From Pedobacter cryoconitis (GTDB lineage: Bacteria > Bacteroidota > Bacteroidia > Sphingobacteriales > Sphingobacteriaceae), in assembly GCF_001590605.1 (NCBI RefSeq), contig NZ_CP014504.1, positions 5,518,001 to 5,582,000 on the forward strand: a stretch of DNA of 64,000 bases. The letters run 5' to 3'. A model generated the notes under the pieces. It did not search any database, was not told the DNA's origin, and was given only the letters and a program-made list of their open reading frames with translations. Positions 25,990 through 34,676 of the stretch are shown here, piece by piece; the first letter of the stretch is position 1, and the number at the start of each line of letters is the position of its first letter. The position numbers were made by a program, and so were the translations under genes.

Positions 25990-26724
25990 TTATAAGTTTT
26001 TACTGCGAAGTACAAAATTGGAACCCAGGTAGACCTTTCTTACCATTTCATTGGCGGCAAGTATTTCGGGAGTGCCAGACTCCAGTATTTTACCTTCAAA
26101 TAGCAAATAGGCCCGGTCCGTAATGGAAAGTGTTTCCTGAACGTTGTGGTCGGTAATCAGGATGCCGATGTTTTTATTTCTGAGTTTGGCTACAATTGTC
26201 TGGATCTCCTCTACAGCAATGGGGTCTACTCCTGCAAATGGTTCATCCAGTAAAATGAAATTAGGACTTGCAGCAAGTGCTCTTGCAATCTCTGTCCTGC
26301 GGCGTTCCCCTCCTGATAAAAGGTCACCACGGTTTCTTCTTACTTTATGCAAACTGAATTCGTCAATTAACTCTTCCAGTTTTTCCTGGCGCTCTACCCT
26401 GGTCATGGTTGTCATTTCCAGAATCGACAAGATGTTATCTTCTACAGACAGCTTTCTGAAAACTGATGCTTCCTGTGCTAAATAACCAATACCTTTCTGC
26501 GCCCTGCGGTACATCGCATCCTTGGTAATGTCTTCATCATCCAGAAAGATATTACCTTCATTAGGTTTGATCAGTCCTACAATCATATAAAAGGAAGTCG
26601 TCTTTCCCGCTCCGTTAGGGCCGAGTAATCCTACAATTTCCCCCTGACTCACACTAAACGAAACGTCATTAACGACAGTCCGCTGTTTGTATTTTTTTAT
26701 AAGATTATCAGCTCTTAATATCAT
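25990..26724 (-). CDS. lptB: LPS export ABC transporter ATPase LptB
   Basis: 244 residues. Walker A GPNGAGKTT (about 36-44), Q-loop region, ABC signature LSGGERRRTEIARALA, Walker B FILLDEPFAGVDP, and switch His in ITDHNVQE. The sequence IVGLLGPNGAGKTTSFYMIVGL and GERRRTEIARAL are typical of LptB, which powers transfer of lipopolysaccharide from the inner membrane to the outer membrane with LptFG. The ATG overlaps the recJ stop (ATGA), so the two are translationally coupled. The partner permeases are not in this window. Confidence 0.93.
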   Translation of the reverse strand: MILRADNLIKKYKQRTVVNDVSFSVSQGEIVGLLGPNGAGKTTSFYMIVGLIKPNEGNIFLDDEDITKDAMYRRAQKGIGYLAQEASVFRKLSVEDNILSILEMTTMTRVERQEKLEELIDEFSLHKVRRNRGDLLSGGERRRTEIARALAASPNFILLDEPFAGVDPIAVEEIQTIVAKLRNKNIGILITDHNVQETLSITDRAYLLFEGKILESGTPEILAANEMVRKVYLGSNFVLRSKNL

Positions 26725-28436
26725 TTATATGATTGGTTATTTATCTCTATTGCTTTAATATTCAATTGCAGACGCTTCTGCTCTTTCCACACATTTTCTT
26801 CTATCGTATAACAAACAGAGAAAGGTTGATCGGGTTTTAATAGTTGTTCAAATTCTGCCAGTCCGAATCCAATGGTTTCAAAAATACTGGAATTTTGTTG
26901 TTTAATACTCAACTTTAAATGTTTTGCCCCTACAATATAAGGTCTTCCCACATAAAATACATCATGGCTCACAAATACCGGGGCCGGGTTAACCGGGCCA
27001 AAAGGGGCCATCTGAGCGAGTATGCGTTGAAATTTGCCATCAATCTGAGCCAGTGAAATTTCATTGTCAATCAAAATTTCAGGACAAAGTAAATTTTCTG
27101 TGATAGTAGCAGCAACGACAGTTTCAAACCTTTCTGCAAAGGCTTCGATGTTTTCGGGCTTGATTGTCATACCGGCTGCAAACTTATGACCGCCAAATTG
27201 TTCCAGTAAATCAGCGCAACTTAAAAGTGCTTCATACAGATCATAACCAGGTACTGAACGTGCCGATCCGGTCAGCATCCCATTTGACAGGGTTAGAACG
27301 ATAGTTGGCCTGTAATATTTTTCCGTCAGCCGGGAAGCGACAATACCGATCACTCCCTTATTCCATTGGTCGTTGTAAACTACTGTTGTTTTTTTATTGA
27401 TCAGGATTTCAGATTCATCAATCAGCGCTAAGGCCTCTGCGGTAATATGCTGGTCTGTTGTTTTCCGGTCTGTATTCTGCAGGTTAATGAAAAGACTTTG
27501 TTCTGCTGCCAGGGTATCTGCTGTACACAATAACATTTTAACAGCCTGGTTACCATGATCCATTCGTCCTGCGGCATTAATCCGCGGTGCTAAAGTGAAT
27601 ACCACATCAGTAATGGTAAAATCTTTGTTTTTACCACAGCTATCCATTAAAGCTTTCAACCCAGTACAAGGGTTTGTATTTAATTTGATCAGCCCATAAT
27701 AAGCAAGGGTACGGTTTTCGTCATTGATTGGCACAATGTCCGCAGCAATAGAAACCATCACCAGATCAAGGTATCTTTCGTAATTTTCTGCCGGCAGATG
27801 ATGTGTCAGGCAATAAGCCTGAGCCAGTTTAAAACCAATTCCGCAGCCTGCAAGTTCTTTAAACGGATAAGGGCAATCCAATCTTTTAGGATCAAGAATA
27901 GCAACTGCTGCCGGTAATTCATCGCCTGGTAAATGGTGGTCACAAATGATGAAATCTATACCAAGCGTATTGGCATAGCCGATCTTATCATTTGATTTAA
28001 TTCCGCAATCCAGGGCAATAATCAGTGTAATTCCCTGCGCTTTTGCATGATCAATCCCTGCGGTAGAAATCCCGTATCCTTCTTTATGACGGTCAGGGAT
28101 ATAATATTCAATAGCCGAAGTAAACTGGCTGAAAAAACTATAAGCAAGTGCTACCGAGGTTGTTCCGTCCACATCATAATCTCCATAAATCATGATCTTT
28201 TCTCCTGCAGCCAGTGCAAGATCAATCCTGGCGATTGCTTTATCCATATCCTTCATTAAAAAAGGATCATGTAGTTGGGTAAGCTGCGGTCTGAAGAAGT
28301 CTTTAGCTTCCTGAAAAGAGGTGATATCCCGTTGTACTAATATTTCAGCTAAACTTATATCTATATTTAATTGCTGTGCAAGCGAATCTGTTATTTCTAC
28401 TTTACCCTTTACGGCCTGCACCCATCTTTTCTTCAT
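26721..28436 (-). CDS. recJ: Single-stranded-DNA-specific exonuclease RecJ
   Basis: 571 residues, usual RecJ length. DHH-family motifs in order: IYGDYDVDGTTSVAL (about 82-96), LIIALDCGIKSND, IICDHHLPGDELP with the DHH triad, and the DHHA1 domain motif GGHKFAAGMTI near 420. Cuts single-stranded DNA 5' to 3' with Mn/Mg in recombination and mismatch repair. First gene of the recJ-lptB-GH3 operon. Confidence 0.95.
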   Translation of the reverse strand: MKKRWVQAVKGKVEITDSLAQQLNIDISLAEILVQRDITSFQEAKDFFRPQLTQLHDPFLMKDMDKAIARIDLALAAGEKIMIYGDYDVDGTTSVALAYSFFSQFTSAIEYYIPDRHKEGYGISTAGIDHAKAQGITLIIALDCGIKSNDKIGYANTLGIDFIICDHHLPGDELPAAVAILDPKRLDCPYPFKELAGCGIGFKLAQAYCLTHHLPAENYERYLDLVMVSIAADIVPINDENRTLAYYGLIKLNTNPCTGLKALMDSCGKNKDFTITDVVFTLAPRINAAGRMDHGNQAVKMLLCTADTLAAEQSLFINLQNTDRKTTDQHITAEALALIDESEILINKKTTVVYNDQWNKGVIGIVASRLTEKYYRPTIVLTLSNGMLTGSARSVPGYDLYEALLSCADLLEQFGGHKFAAGMTIKPENIEAFAERFETVVAATITENLLCPEILIDNEISLAQIDGKFQRILAQMAPFGPVNPAPVFVSHDVFYVGRPYIVGAKHLKLSIKQQNSSIFETIGFGLAEFEQLLKPDQPFSVCYTIEENVWKEQKRLQLNIKAIEINNQSYK

Positions 28437-28517
28437 TTAGTTTTAGTTTTGTGTTTTTTGCAAAGCGCTGTTTAAGCGGTAATGACGTTAGCATGAAGGT
28501 ATTTCATACAGGTTCCA

Positions 28518-28525
28518 TATCTTTG
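28518..28525 (+). promoter_or_regulatory. Candidate -7 element TATCTTTG for the MBL gene
   Basis: Exact TAnnTTTG match about 53 nt before the TTG start; the -33 position has no TTTG, so only weak support. Confidence 0.35.
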
Positions 28526-28577
28526 TAACAGATTGTAAATATATCATTAATTATTCTTTTGACTAACACCTACGCCA

Positions 28578-29345
28578 TTGCAAGTTTTCACTTTATATGA
28601 AGGTTCTTATTCTGTAGCAGCCGACAAAAAGTTCGTCCCTTTTAATCCTCAGACAGATAGCCCTAAAGACAGACCCGGATCTCTATTTATTCACGTTAAT
28701 CCCTTCCTTGTTAAATTTGGAGATAAATTATTGGTACTGGATACCGGATTAGGCTATAGTAACAGTGATGGAGCGCTGATTTTACATGAAAATATCCGCA
28801 AAGCAGGCTTTAATCCTGAAGATGTGGATTATGTTTTAATGTCACATCTGCATTTTGATCATGCTGGTGGTATGGTGCATAAAGAAAACAATGGAATGGA
28901 ACTTAGTTTTCCAAATGCGACCTATGTGATCCAGCGTGGAGAATGGGAGGGTGCCTTTACCAATGCTTCTTCCTCTTACAGAACCGAGATCTTTGATTTC
29001 CTGCAGCGGAATGCAACGCTGGTTTTCGTAGACGAAACAGGTGATTTAATTCCGGGTATCAAACACATCCTCACGGGCGGGCACACCCCTTTTCACCAGG
29101 CCTGGTTATTAGAAGATGAAGAAAATAAAGTATTTTTTGGTGGCGATGTTTTACCAGAGCCAGAAGAACTGTACAAGAAATTTATTGCCAAATACGACTA
29201 TGATGGCCGCAAGTCCATGGAATTAAGAGAAGAATTTGGGCGTACCGCTGTTACCGAACACTGGAACTGTCTTTTTTATCATGGTAAAAGCAAAGCGACC
29301 GGCTTTATAGAACTCGGTGAAGAAGGTCAGTTTAAAGTTATATAG
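28578..29345 (+). CDS. MBL-fold metallo-hydrolase
   Basis: 255 residues. Metal-binding motif SHLHFDHAGG (about 90-99), downstream His in LTGGHTPFHQAW and Asp in FFGGDVLPEP, giving a full two-metal set. The early strand KLLVLDTGLGYSN is typical of lactonase/hydrolase-type members (quorum-quenching lactonase-like or glyoxalase II-like). The start is TTG at 28578; the frame has a TGA 18 nt upstream and no ATG in between. Its last 8 nt overlap the convergent response regulator gene. The substrate is unknown. Confidence 0.88.
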   Translation: MQVFTLYEGSYSVAADKKFVPFNPQTDSPKDRPGSLFIHVNPFLVKFGDKLLVLDTGLGYSNSDGALILHENIRKAGFNPEDVDYVLMSHLHFDHAGGMVHKENNGMELSFPNATYVIQRGEWEGAFTNASSSYRTEIFDFLQRNATLVFVDETGDLIPGIKHILTGGHTPFHQAWLLEDEENKVFFGGDVLPEPEELYKKFIAKYDYDGRKSMELREEFGRTAVTEHWNCLFYHGKSKATGFIELGEEGQFKVI

Positions 29346-29745
29346 CCTGCGTATTTTTGCCTTCAAAGAGTTCAATAAGACGTTCAATAGAAAGGGGTTT
29401 AGAAATAAACCCTTTTACTGTTTTATAGGTTTTGGCTTTTTCAATATCATTCTCATAAACTGAAGAAGAGAGCATATACATGTCTATCTCTGTTTGTATC
29501 CCTAGTTTCTCATAGGCATCTAAAAACTCCCAGCCATTGAGTACCGGCATATTGATGTCAATCAGGATCAGATGCGGAAGGACCTCATTGTTCGCTATTA
29601 ATTCCTGCAGGTATTCAATCGCCATTGATCCGTTTGTCTTGGCAACCATTTTAGCCTCAAAGCCTGTTTTTTCTACAATTTTCTTAATAATGAAAATGTT
29701 AATGTCATCATCGTCAATTACCAACAGGTTAATTTTAGTATTCAT
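29338..29745 (-). CDS. Stand-alone response regulator receiver
   Basis: 135 residues forming one receiver domain. Acidic pocket DDDD near 11-14, phospho-acceptor Asp in LILIDINMPVLNGWEF (near 63), conserved Ser/Thr in MLSSS and Lys in GFISKPLS. No output domain, so it acts as a phosphotransfer or protein-interaction module (CheY-like). No kinase adjacent. The 150 nt upstream hold the gcvP terminator and nothing else evident. Confidence 0.9.
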   Translation of the reverse strand: MNTKINLLVIDDDDINIFIIKKIVEKTGFEAKMVAKTNGSMAIEYLQELIANNEVLPHLILIDINMPVLNGWEFLDAYEKLGIQTEIDMYMLSSSVYENDIEKAKTYKTVKGFISKPLSIERLIELFEGKNTQAI

Positions 29746-29835
29746 CAGCTTAATAGTTTATAGAAAGATCACCAGGATTAATATAAAGATATAAAATAGA
29801 AACGTAAAGTAAATCCTTGAGGATTTATATATTTC

Positions 29836-29871
29836 AAAAAAGCAGGATCATCTTAAAAAAATGATCCTGCT
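29836..29871 (-). terminator. gcvP terminator
   Basis: AGCAGGATCAT (29841-29851) pairs with ATGATCCTGCT (29861-29871); on the minus strand the hairpin is followed by a T run. It sits 26 nt after the gcvP stop. Confidence 0.85.
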
Positions 29872-29897
29872 GCTTATCAAAGGAAGGTGAAATTGGT

Positions 29898-32783
29898 TTA
29901 TAAACTAACTTCTTCTTCCATATAACTTTCTATTGGCGGACAAGCACAAACTAATGACCTGTCTCCAAATGAATCGTTAACTCTTCCAACCGAAGGCCAG
30001 AATTTATGTTCAGCTACATAAGGTAATGGGAATGCTGCAGTTTGTCTGCTGTAGCTATGTGACCATTCGTCCCCTGTAACTTTAGCTGCAGTATGCGGTG
30101 CATTTTTCAATGGATTATCTAATTTATCCAACGTACCGTTCTCCACCTGGGTAATTTCATTTCTGATCGCAATTAAAGCATCACAGAAACGGTCAAGCTC
30201 ATGTTTAGGTTCACTTTCGGTTGGTTCAACCATAAGCGTTCCGGCAACCGGGAAAGAAACTGTTGGGGCGTGGAAGCCATAATCCATTAATCTTTTCGCA
30301 ATATCAACGACCTCGATACCAAAGTTTTTGAACCCGCGGCAATCCAGGATCATTTCATGTGCACAACGTCCTTTACTTCCAGAATAAAGTACTGGATAAT
30401 GTTTCTCTAAACGCGCTTTCATATAATTCGCATTTAAGATGGCATATTCAGTCGCATTTTTTAATCCCTCGCCACCCATCATTGCAATATAAGCATGAGA
30501 GATGATCAGGATAGAGGCAGAACCCCATGGTGCAGAAGATACCGCGTGAATTGATTTCTCATTGTTGATGTTTACAACAGCGTGACCCGGTAAATATTTC
30601 ACCAAATGTGCAGCAACACCGATCGGGCCCATACCAGGACCACCACCACCGTGAGGGATACAGAATGTTTTATGCAAGTTCAGGTGACATACGTCAGCAC
30701 CAATGTTTGCAGGGCTGGTTAAACCAACCTGAGCATTCATATTTGCACCATCCATATAAACCTGTCCGCCATTGGCGTGGATAACTTCACAAATTTCAAT
30801 GATACTTTCTTCAAATACACCATGTGTAGATGGATAAGTAACCATGAAACAAGATAAATTCGCTTTATGCTCTTCAGCTTTTGCTTTCAGATCAGCTACA
30901 TCAATATTACCGTTTGCATCACATTTAACAATCACAATCTTCATTCCGGCCATCGCTGCTGATGCAGGATTAGTACCATGTGCAGAAGAAGGGATTAAAG
31001 CGATGTTACGCTGATGATCACCACGGTCCTGGTGATAAGCTCTGATCACCATTAAGCCTGCATATTCTCCCTGGGCACCAGCGTTTGGCTGTAAACTCAT
31101 GGCTGCAAAACCAGTAATTTCGCTCAACCAGCGGTCAATCTCATTGAATACAGTGTAATAACCAGCCACCTGATCTGCCGGAGCAAAAGGGTGAACACGG
31201 CCAAACTCTGCCCAGGTAACCGGGATCATTTCTGTCGTTGCATTTAATTTCATCGTACATGAACCTAAAGCAATCATAGAATGACAAAGAGAAAGATCTT
31301 TTGCTTCCAGTGATTTGATATAACGCAACATTTCATGCTCTGAATGGTGCAGATTAAATACCGGATGTGTCAGGTAAGCCGAAGTACGTTGTAATTCAGC
31401 AGGGATTACAGTTTGAATATTTTTTTCTTCAGCAAGTTCAACGCTGTCCGCAGAGATCGCTTTTACTTTAGAAAATATTTTATTCAGCAGTTTGATGTCT
31501 TCGATAGAAGTAGTCTCATCCAATGCGATCGTAGCTACAGTACCGATATAGTTCAGGTTGATTTCATTATCGATACATTCTCTATGGATTGAATCTTTCA
31601 AATCACCTAAATCAACACGGATGGTGTCGAAGAAAACTTTATTTAATTGTTGATAACCGATTTGCTCAATTGATTGTGAAAGCGCAACAGCCAAACCGTG
31701 TGTTCTTTCTGCAATTAATTTAAGACCTTTCGGGCCATGGTATACCGCATAGAAACTAGCCATAATAGCTAATAAAGCCTGTGCAGTACAGATGTTCGAA
31801 GTTGCTTTATCCCTGCGGATATGCTGCTCTCTTGTTTGCAGCGCCATACGTAAAGCGTAATTGTTGTGGCTGTCAATAGTTACACCGATAATCCTTCCTG
31901 GGATAGAACGTTTATATTCATCCTTAGTAGCGAAAAATGCTGCGTGCGGACCACCAAAGCCCATTGGTACACCAAAACGTTGTGTAGTACCTACAACGAT
32001 ATCAGCTCCCCATTCTCCCGGAGGAGTTAATAAGGTTAAGCTTAAAATGTCAGCTACTACTGTTAATTTAACATTTTTAGCATGTGCTTTTTCAGCGAAC
32101 GAAGTATAGTTGAACACTTCACCGTTTCCGGCAGGATATTGAACAATTGCACCAAAGAATTCTTCAGTTGCTTCAAATGCCTGGTGATCACCAATTACCA
32201 GTTCAATTCCGAATGGATTTGCACGGGTTTTTAAAATGTCTATAGTTTGAGGGAATAACAATTCCGAAACGAAAAACTTATTTGCCTGTGTATTTTTACG
32301 CAAACTGAATTGCATAAACATCGCTTCAGCAGCTGCAGTGCCTTCATCTAAAAGAGAAGCATTTGCAATTTCCATACCCGTAAGGTCAATCACCATAGTC
32401 TGGAAGTTCAGCAAAGCCTGTAAACGGCCTTGTGCAATTTCAGCCTGGTATGGAGTATATTGTGTATACCATCCTGGATTTTCCATCACATTTCTCAGAA
32501 TTACTCCTGGAGTAGTGGTGTCATAATATCCTTGTCCGATATAAGATTTGAAAACTTTATTCAGTGAAGCCGTTTGTCTAAGGCTTTCCAAATATTCTTT
32601 CTCAGACTTAGCAACAGGTAAATTAAGTGGTTTTTTCAGTCTGATTTTTTGAGGAACAGTTTGTTCAATCAGTTCTTCAATAGAAGTCAGACCAAGGGTG
32701 CTTAACATAGCCTCAGTATCCTCCGCATTTGGAGCGATATGACGGTTTTTAAAGTCTTCTTTGTAATGGATGTTTAAACTCAT
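29898..32783 (-). CDS. gcvP: Glycine dehydrogenase (P protein of glycine cleavage system)
   Basis: 961 residues from the ATG at 32783 (MSLNIHYKEDFKNRHI; an upstream TTG is rejected). Fused N- and C-halves of P protein, as usual in Bacteroidota. PLP-binding lysine in NLHKTFCIPHGGGGPGMGP in the C-terminal half, with the glycine-rich loop after it. Decarboxylates glycine and passes the aminomethyl group to the lipoyl H protein. gcvT and gcvH are not adjacent, and I see no glycine riboswitch-like fold in the short leader. A well-formed promoter lies directly upstream. Confidence 0.97.
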   Translation of the reverse strand: MSLNIHYKEDFKNRHIAPNAEDTEAMLSTLGLTSIEELIEQTVPQKIRLKKPLNLPVAKSEKEYLESLRQTASLNKVFKSYIGQGYYDTTTPGVILRNVMENPGWYTQYTPYQAEIAQGRLQALLNFQTMVIDLTGMEIANASLLDEGTAAAEAMFMQFSLRKNTQANKFFVSELLFPQTIDILKTRANPFGIELVIGDHQAFEATEEFFGAIVQYPAGNGEVFNYTSFAEKAHAKNVKLTVVADILSLTLLTPPGEWGADIVVGTTQRFGVPMGFGGPHAAFFATKDEYKRSIPGRIIGVTIDSHNNYALRMALQTREQHIRRDKATSNICTAQALLAIMASFYAVYHGPKGLKLIAERTHGLAVALSQSIEQIGYQQLNKVFFDTIRVDLGDLKDSIHRECIDNEINLNYIGTVATIALDETTSIEDIKLLNKIFSKVKAISADSVELAEEKNIQTVIPAELQRTSAYLTHPVFNLHHSEHEMLRYIKSLEAKDLSLCHSMIALGSCTMKLNATTEMIPVTWAEFGRVHPFAPADQVAGYYTVFNEIDRWLSEITGFAAMSLQPNAGAQGEYAGLMVIRAYHQDRGDHQRNIALIPSSAHGTNPASAAMAGMKIVIVKCDANGNIDVADLKAKAEEHKANLSCFMVTYPSTHGVFEESIIEICEVIHANGGQVYMDGANMNAQVGLTSPANIGADVCHLNLHKTFCIPHGGGGPGMGPIGVAAHLVKYLPGHAVVNINNEKSIHAVSSAPWGSASILIISHAYIAMMGGEGLKNATEYAILNANYMKARLEKHYPVLYSGSKGRCAHEMILDCRGFKNFGIEVVDIAKRLMDYGFHAPTVSFPVAGTLMVEPTESEPKHELDRFCDALIAIRNEITQVENGTLDKLDNPLKNAPHTAAKVTGDEWSHSYSRQTAAFPLPYVAEHKFWPSVGRVNDSFGDRSLVCACPPIESYMEEEVSL

Positions 32784-32805
32784 GACGGTTAACAATAAAT
32801 TTGCG

Positions 32806-32837
32806 CAAAGGTATTAAAAATTCAGTTCCATTCCAAT
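32806..32837 (-). promoter_or_regulatory. gcvP promoter
   Basis: On the minus strand ATTG (32837-32834), 20-nt spacer, TACCTTTG (32813-32806): exact -7 consensus and three of four -33 bases. Predicts a leader of about 15-20 nt. Confidence 0.65.
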
Positions 32838-32844
32838 GGAATGG
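32828..32844. promoter_or_regulatory. 17-bp palindrome overlapping the gcvP -33 element
   Basis: CCATTCCA-A-TGGAATGG, perfect 8-bp arms. It covers the -33 element, the usual place for a repressor site. The 3' end of pdxJ is 18 nt away. Confidence 0.45.
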
Positions 32845-32861
32845 GCCGATCTAAATATATT

Positions 32862-33575
32862 CTACAATTGTTTCAAATAGAGCTGAATTGTGTTTTCCAG
32901 ACCTAAATACAAGGAATCGCTGATTAAGGCATGGCCGATAGAAACTTCCAGTAAATTAGGAATGTTATCTGCAAAATATTTCAGGTTCTGCAAGTCAAGA
33001 TCATGTCCGGCATTGATCCCTAAACCAAGCTTATTTGCTGTATGTGCGGCTTGTGTATAAGGACTGATTGCTTTGACAGGATCTTTTGCATAATTAGCTG
33101 CATAATATTCTGTATAAAGTTCTATCCGGTCAGTTCCTGTAGTTTGTGCAGCTTCGATAATTTCTCTTACCGGATCTGTGAAAATAGAAACCCTGATACC
33201 TTCTTTTTGAAATAGCTGGACCATTTCTTTAAGATAGGCCTGATGTTTAATCGTATCCCATCCATGATTGGAAGTGATCTGTCCTTCAGTATCTGGTACC
33301 AATGTGACTTGCGCAGGCTTATTGGCCAGTACAAGATCAATGAATTTTTGTTCTTTGCAGTTACCTTCTATATTGAATTCTGTTGAAATGGCTGTTTTAA
33401 GATCGAATACATCCTGATAACGGATATGACGTTCATCAGGTCTTGGATGTACAGTGATTCCTTCCGCACCAAAACGTTCACAGTCAAGTGCTACCTTAAC
33501 CAGATCTGGATTGTTTCCCCCGCGACTGTTGCGTAACGTGGCTATTTTATTGATATTTACTGATAGTTTTGCCAT
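32862..33575 (-). CDS. pdxJ: Pyridoxine 5'-phosphate synthase
   Basis: 237 residues from the ATG at 33575 (MAKLSVNINKIATLRNSRGG), which fits the family N-terminus; the ATG at 33599 would add eight odd residues. TIM-barrel features: RNSRGGNNPD, EGITVHPRPDERHI, TLVPDTEGQITSNHGWD and GHDLDLQN. Joins 1-deoxyxylulose 5-phosphate and 3-amino-2-oxopropyl phosphate to pyridoxine 5'-phosphate in the DXP-dependent vitamin B6 route. Divergent from the deacetylase gene with only 22 nt between starts. Confidence 0.96.
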   Translation of the reverse strand: MAKLSVNINKIATLRNSRGGNNPDLVKVALDCERFGAEGITVHPRPDERHIRYQDVFDLKTAISTEFNIEGNCKEQKFIDLVLANKPAQVTLVPDTEGQITSNHGWDTIKHQAYLKEMVQLFQKEGIRVSIFTDPVREIIEAAQTTGTDRIELYTEYYAANYAKDPVKAISPYTQAAHTANKLGLGINAGHDLDLQNLKYFADNIPNLLEVSIGHALISDSLYLGLENTIQLYLKQL

Positions 33576-33597
33576 GTACAAAGATAAACCATTAAAC

Positions 33598-34599
33598 ATG
33601 AACAGGTATAATATTATTGTAAACAGGTTAACGTTCTGTGTAATTATTTGTTGTTTTTTAATTATTGGGGCAAATGTCTGTGCTGCACAAGAGGCGATTA
33701 AAAATTATACCGTTTATAATGGGTTAGTAAAGGTACAGGGGACAGAACTTTTGGTGATCCGTAAAATGGAAAAAGCCGGTAAAGTGGTTTATCTGACTGT
33801 AAACCCACAAACTTTAGCGACGGCATTGACTGCTAATGCTATTGTCCGTCCGATGGACTGGAAAAGTGCAAAAGCTTATTTTCAGCAGGCCCCTTATTTC
33901 AAAGCTTACGATGCTGCCGCAAAACAGGCGCTTGCCTTACAGGACGCAGGAGTGACCCATGGTTTCCCTAAGGATAAAGGAATAACACTGACTATAGATC
34001 TTTGTCCTTCACATAAACCGCTGGACCGGATTATTTTTACTTCATTGATTAAGGAGTTTGCAAAAATTGAGCAGCCTGTGCCTGTAGCACTTTCTATAAC
34101 CGGGCGCTGGATGTTGACGCATACTGATGATTTGAACTGGCTGAAAGAACTGGTCGCAAAAAAAGAAATTGAGATTACCTGGATTGACCATTCTTTTAAT
34201 CACCATGTGAGCCCGACTGCGCCATTAAAAACTAATTTTTTGTTAGAACCGGGTACGGATATGAATTTTGAAATATTGGGTACTGAACTGGCGATGTTGC
34301 AGCATGGCTTAGTTCCCTCTGTATTTTTCAGGTTTCCGGGATTGGTTTCTGACCAGCGGGTGGTAGATAAAGTTTTAGCTTATGGGATTATTCCGATAGG
34401 TAGTGATGCCTGGCTGGCGAAAGGGCAGAAGCCCGCTGCCGGCAGTATCGTTTTGATTCATGGAAATGGAAACGAGCCTTTAGGTGTGGCTGATTTTATC
34501 AAGTTGCTAAAGAGCAAGAGTACTGAGGTAACGAGCAAACAGTGGCTGATGTATGATTTGTCTGAGAGTATAGCAGACGAATTTGAAGGGGTTAAATAA
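33598..34599 (+). CDS. Secreted polysaccharide deacetylase-family protein
   Basis: 333 residues from the ATG at 33598, which starts a signal peptide (RLTFCVIICCFLIIGANVCAAQ). The frame is open further upstream inside pdxJ, but those residues resemble no signal. NodB-type motifs are altered: motif 1 reads LTIDLCPSHKPLD where active enzymes have TFDDGP, and the zinc motif reads DHSFNHHV (family HSxxHP). Later FFRFPGL matches motif 3 (RxP). The carbohydrate esterase 4 fold is likely, but with one Asp of the first motif replaced by Leu-Cys, activity or specificity may differ. Substrate unknown. Confidence 0.8.
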   Translation: MNRYNIIVNRLTFCVIICCFLIIGANVCAAQEAIKNYTVYNGLVKVQGTELLVIRKMEKAGKVVYLTVNPQTLATALTANAIVRPMDWKSAKAYFQQAPYFKAYDAAAKQALALQDAGVTHGFPKDKGITLTIDLCPSHKPLDRIIFTSLIKEFAKIEQPVPVALSITGRWMLTHTDDLNWLKELVAKKEIEITWIDHSFNHHVSPTAPLKTNFLLEPGTDMNFEILGTELAMLQHGLVPSVFFRFPGLVSDQRVVDKVLAYGIIPIGSDAWLAKGQKPAAGSIVLIHGNGNEPLGVADFIKLLKSKSTEVTSKQWLMYDLSESIADEFEGVK

Positions 34600-34611
34600 C
34601 TGTTTAATAAA

Positions 34612-34659
34612 AAAGAGGGATGTCCTCTTCGTGCATTGCACTCCGGCACATCCCTCTTT
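34612..34659. terminator. Bidirectional terminator
   Basis: AAAGAGGGATGT (34612-34623) pairs with ACATCCCTCTTT (34648-34659), long loop with further pairing potential. Serves the deacetylase (+) and ahcY (-) genes. Confidence 0.8.
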
Positions 34660-34676
34660 GATTATCTTTAAACAGA

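Noticed and set aside
32784..32861. Glycine riboswitch before gcvP
   Set aside because: The predicted leader is under 25 nt, far too short for such an aptamer.
33454..33597. N-terminal extension of the deacetylase into pdxJ
   Set aside because: The extension is antisense to pdxJ codons, and a proper signal peptide starts at 33598.
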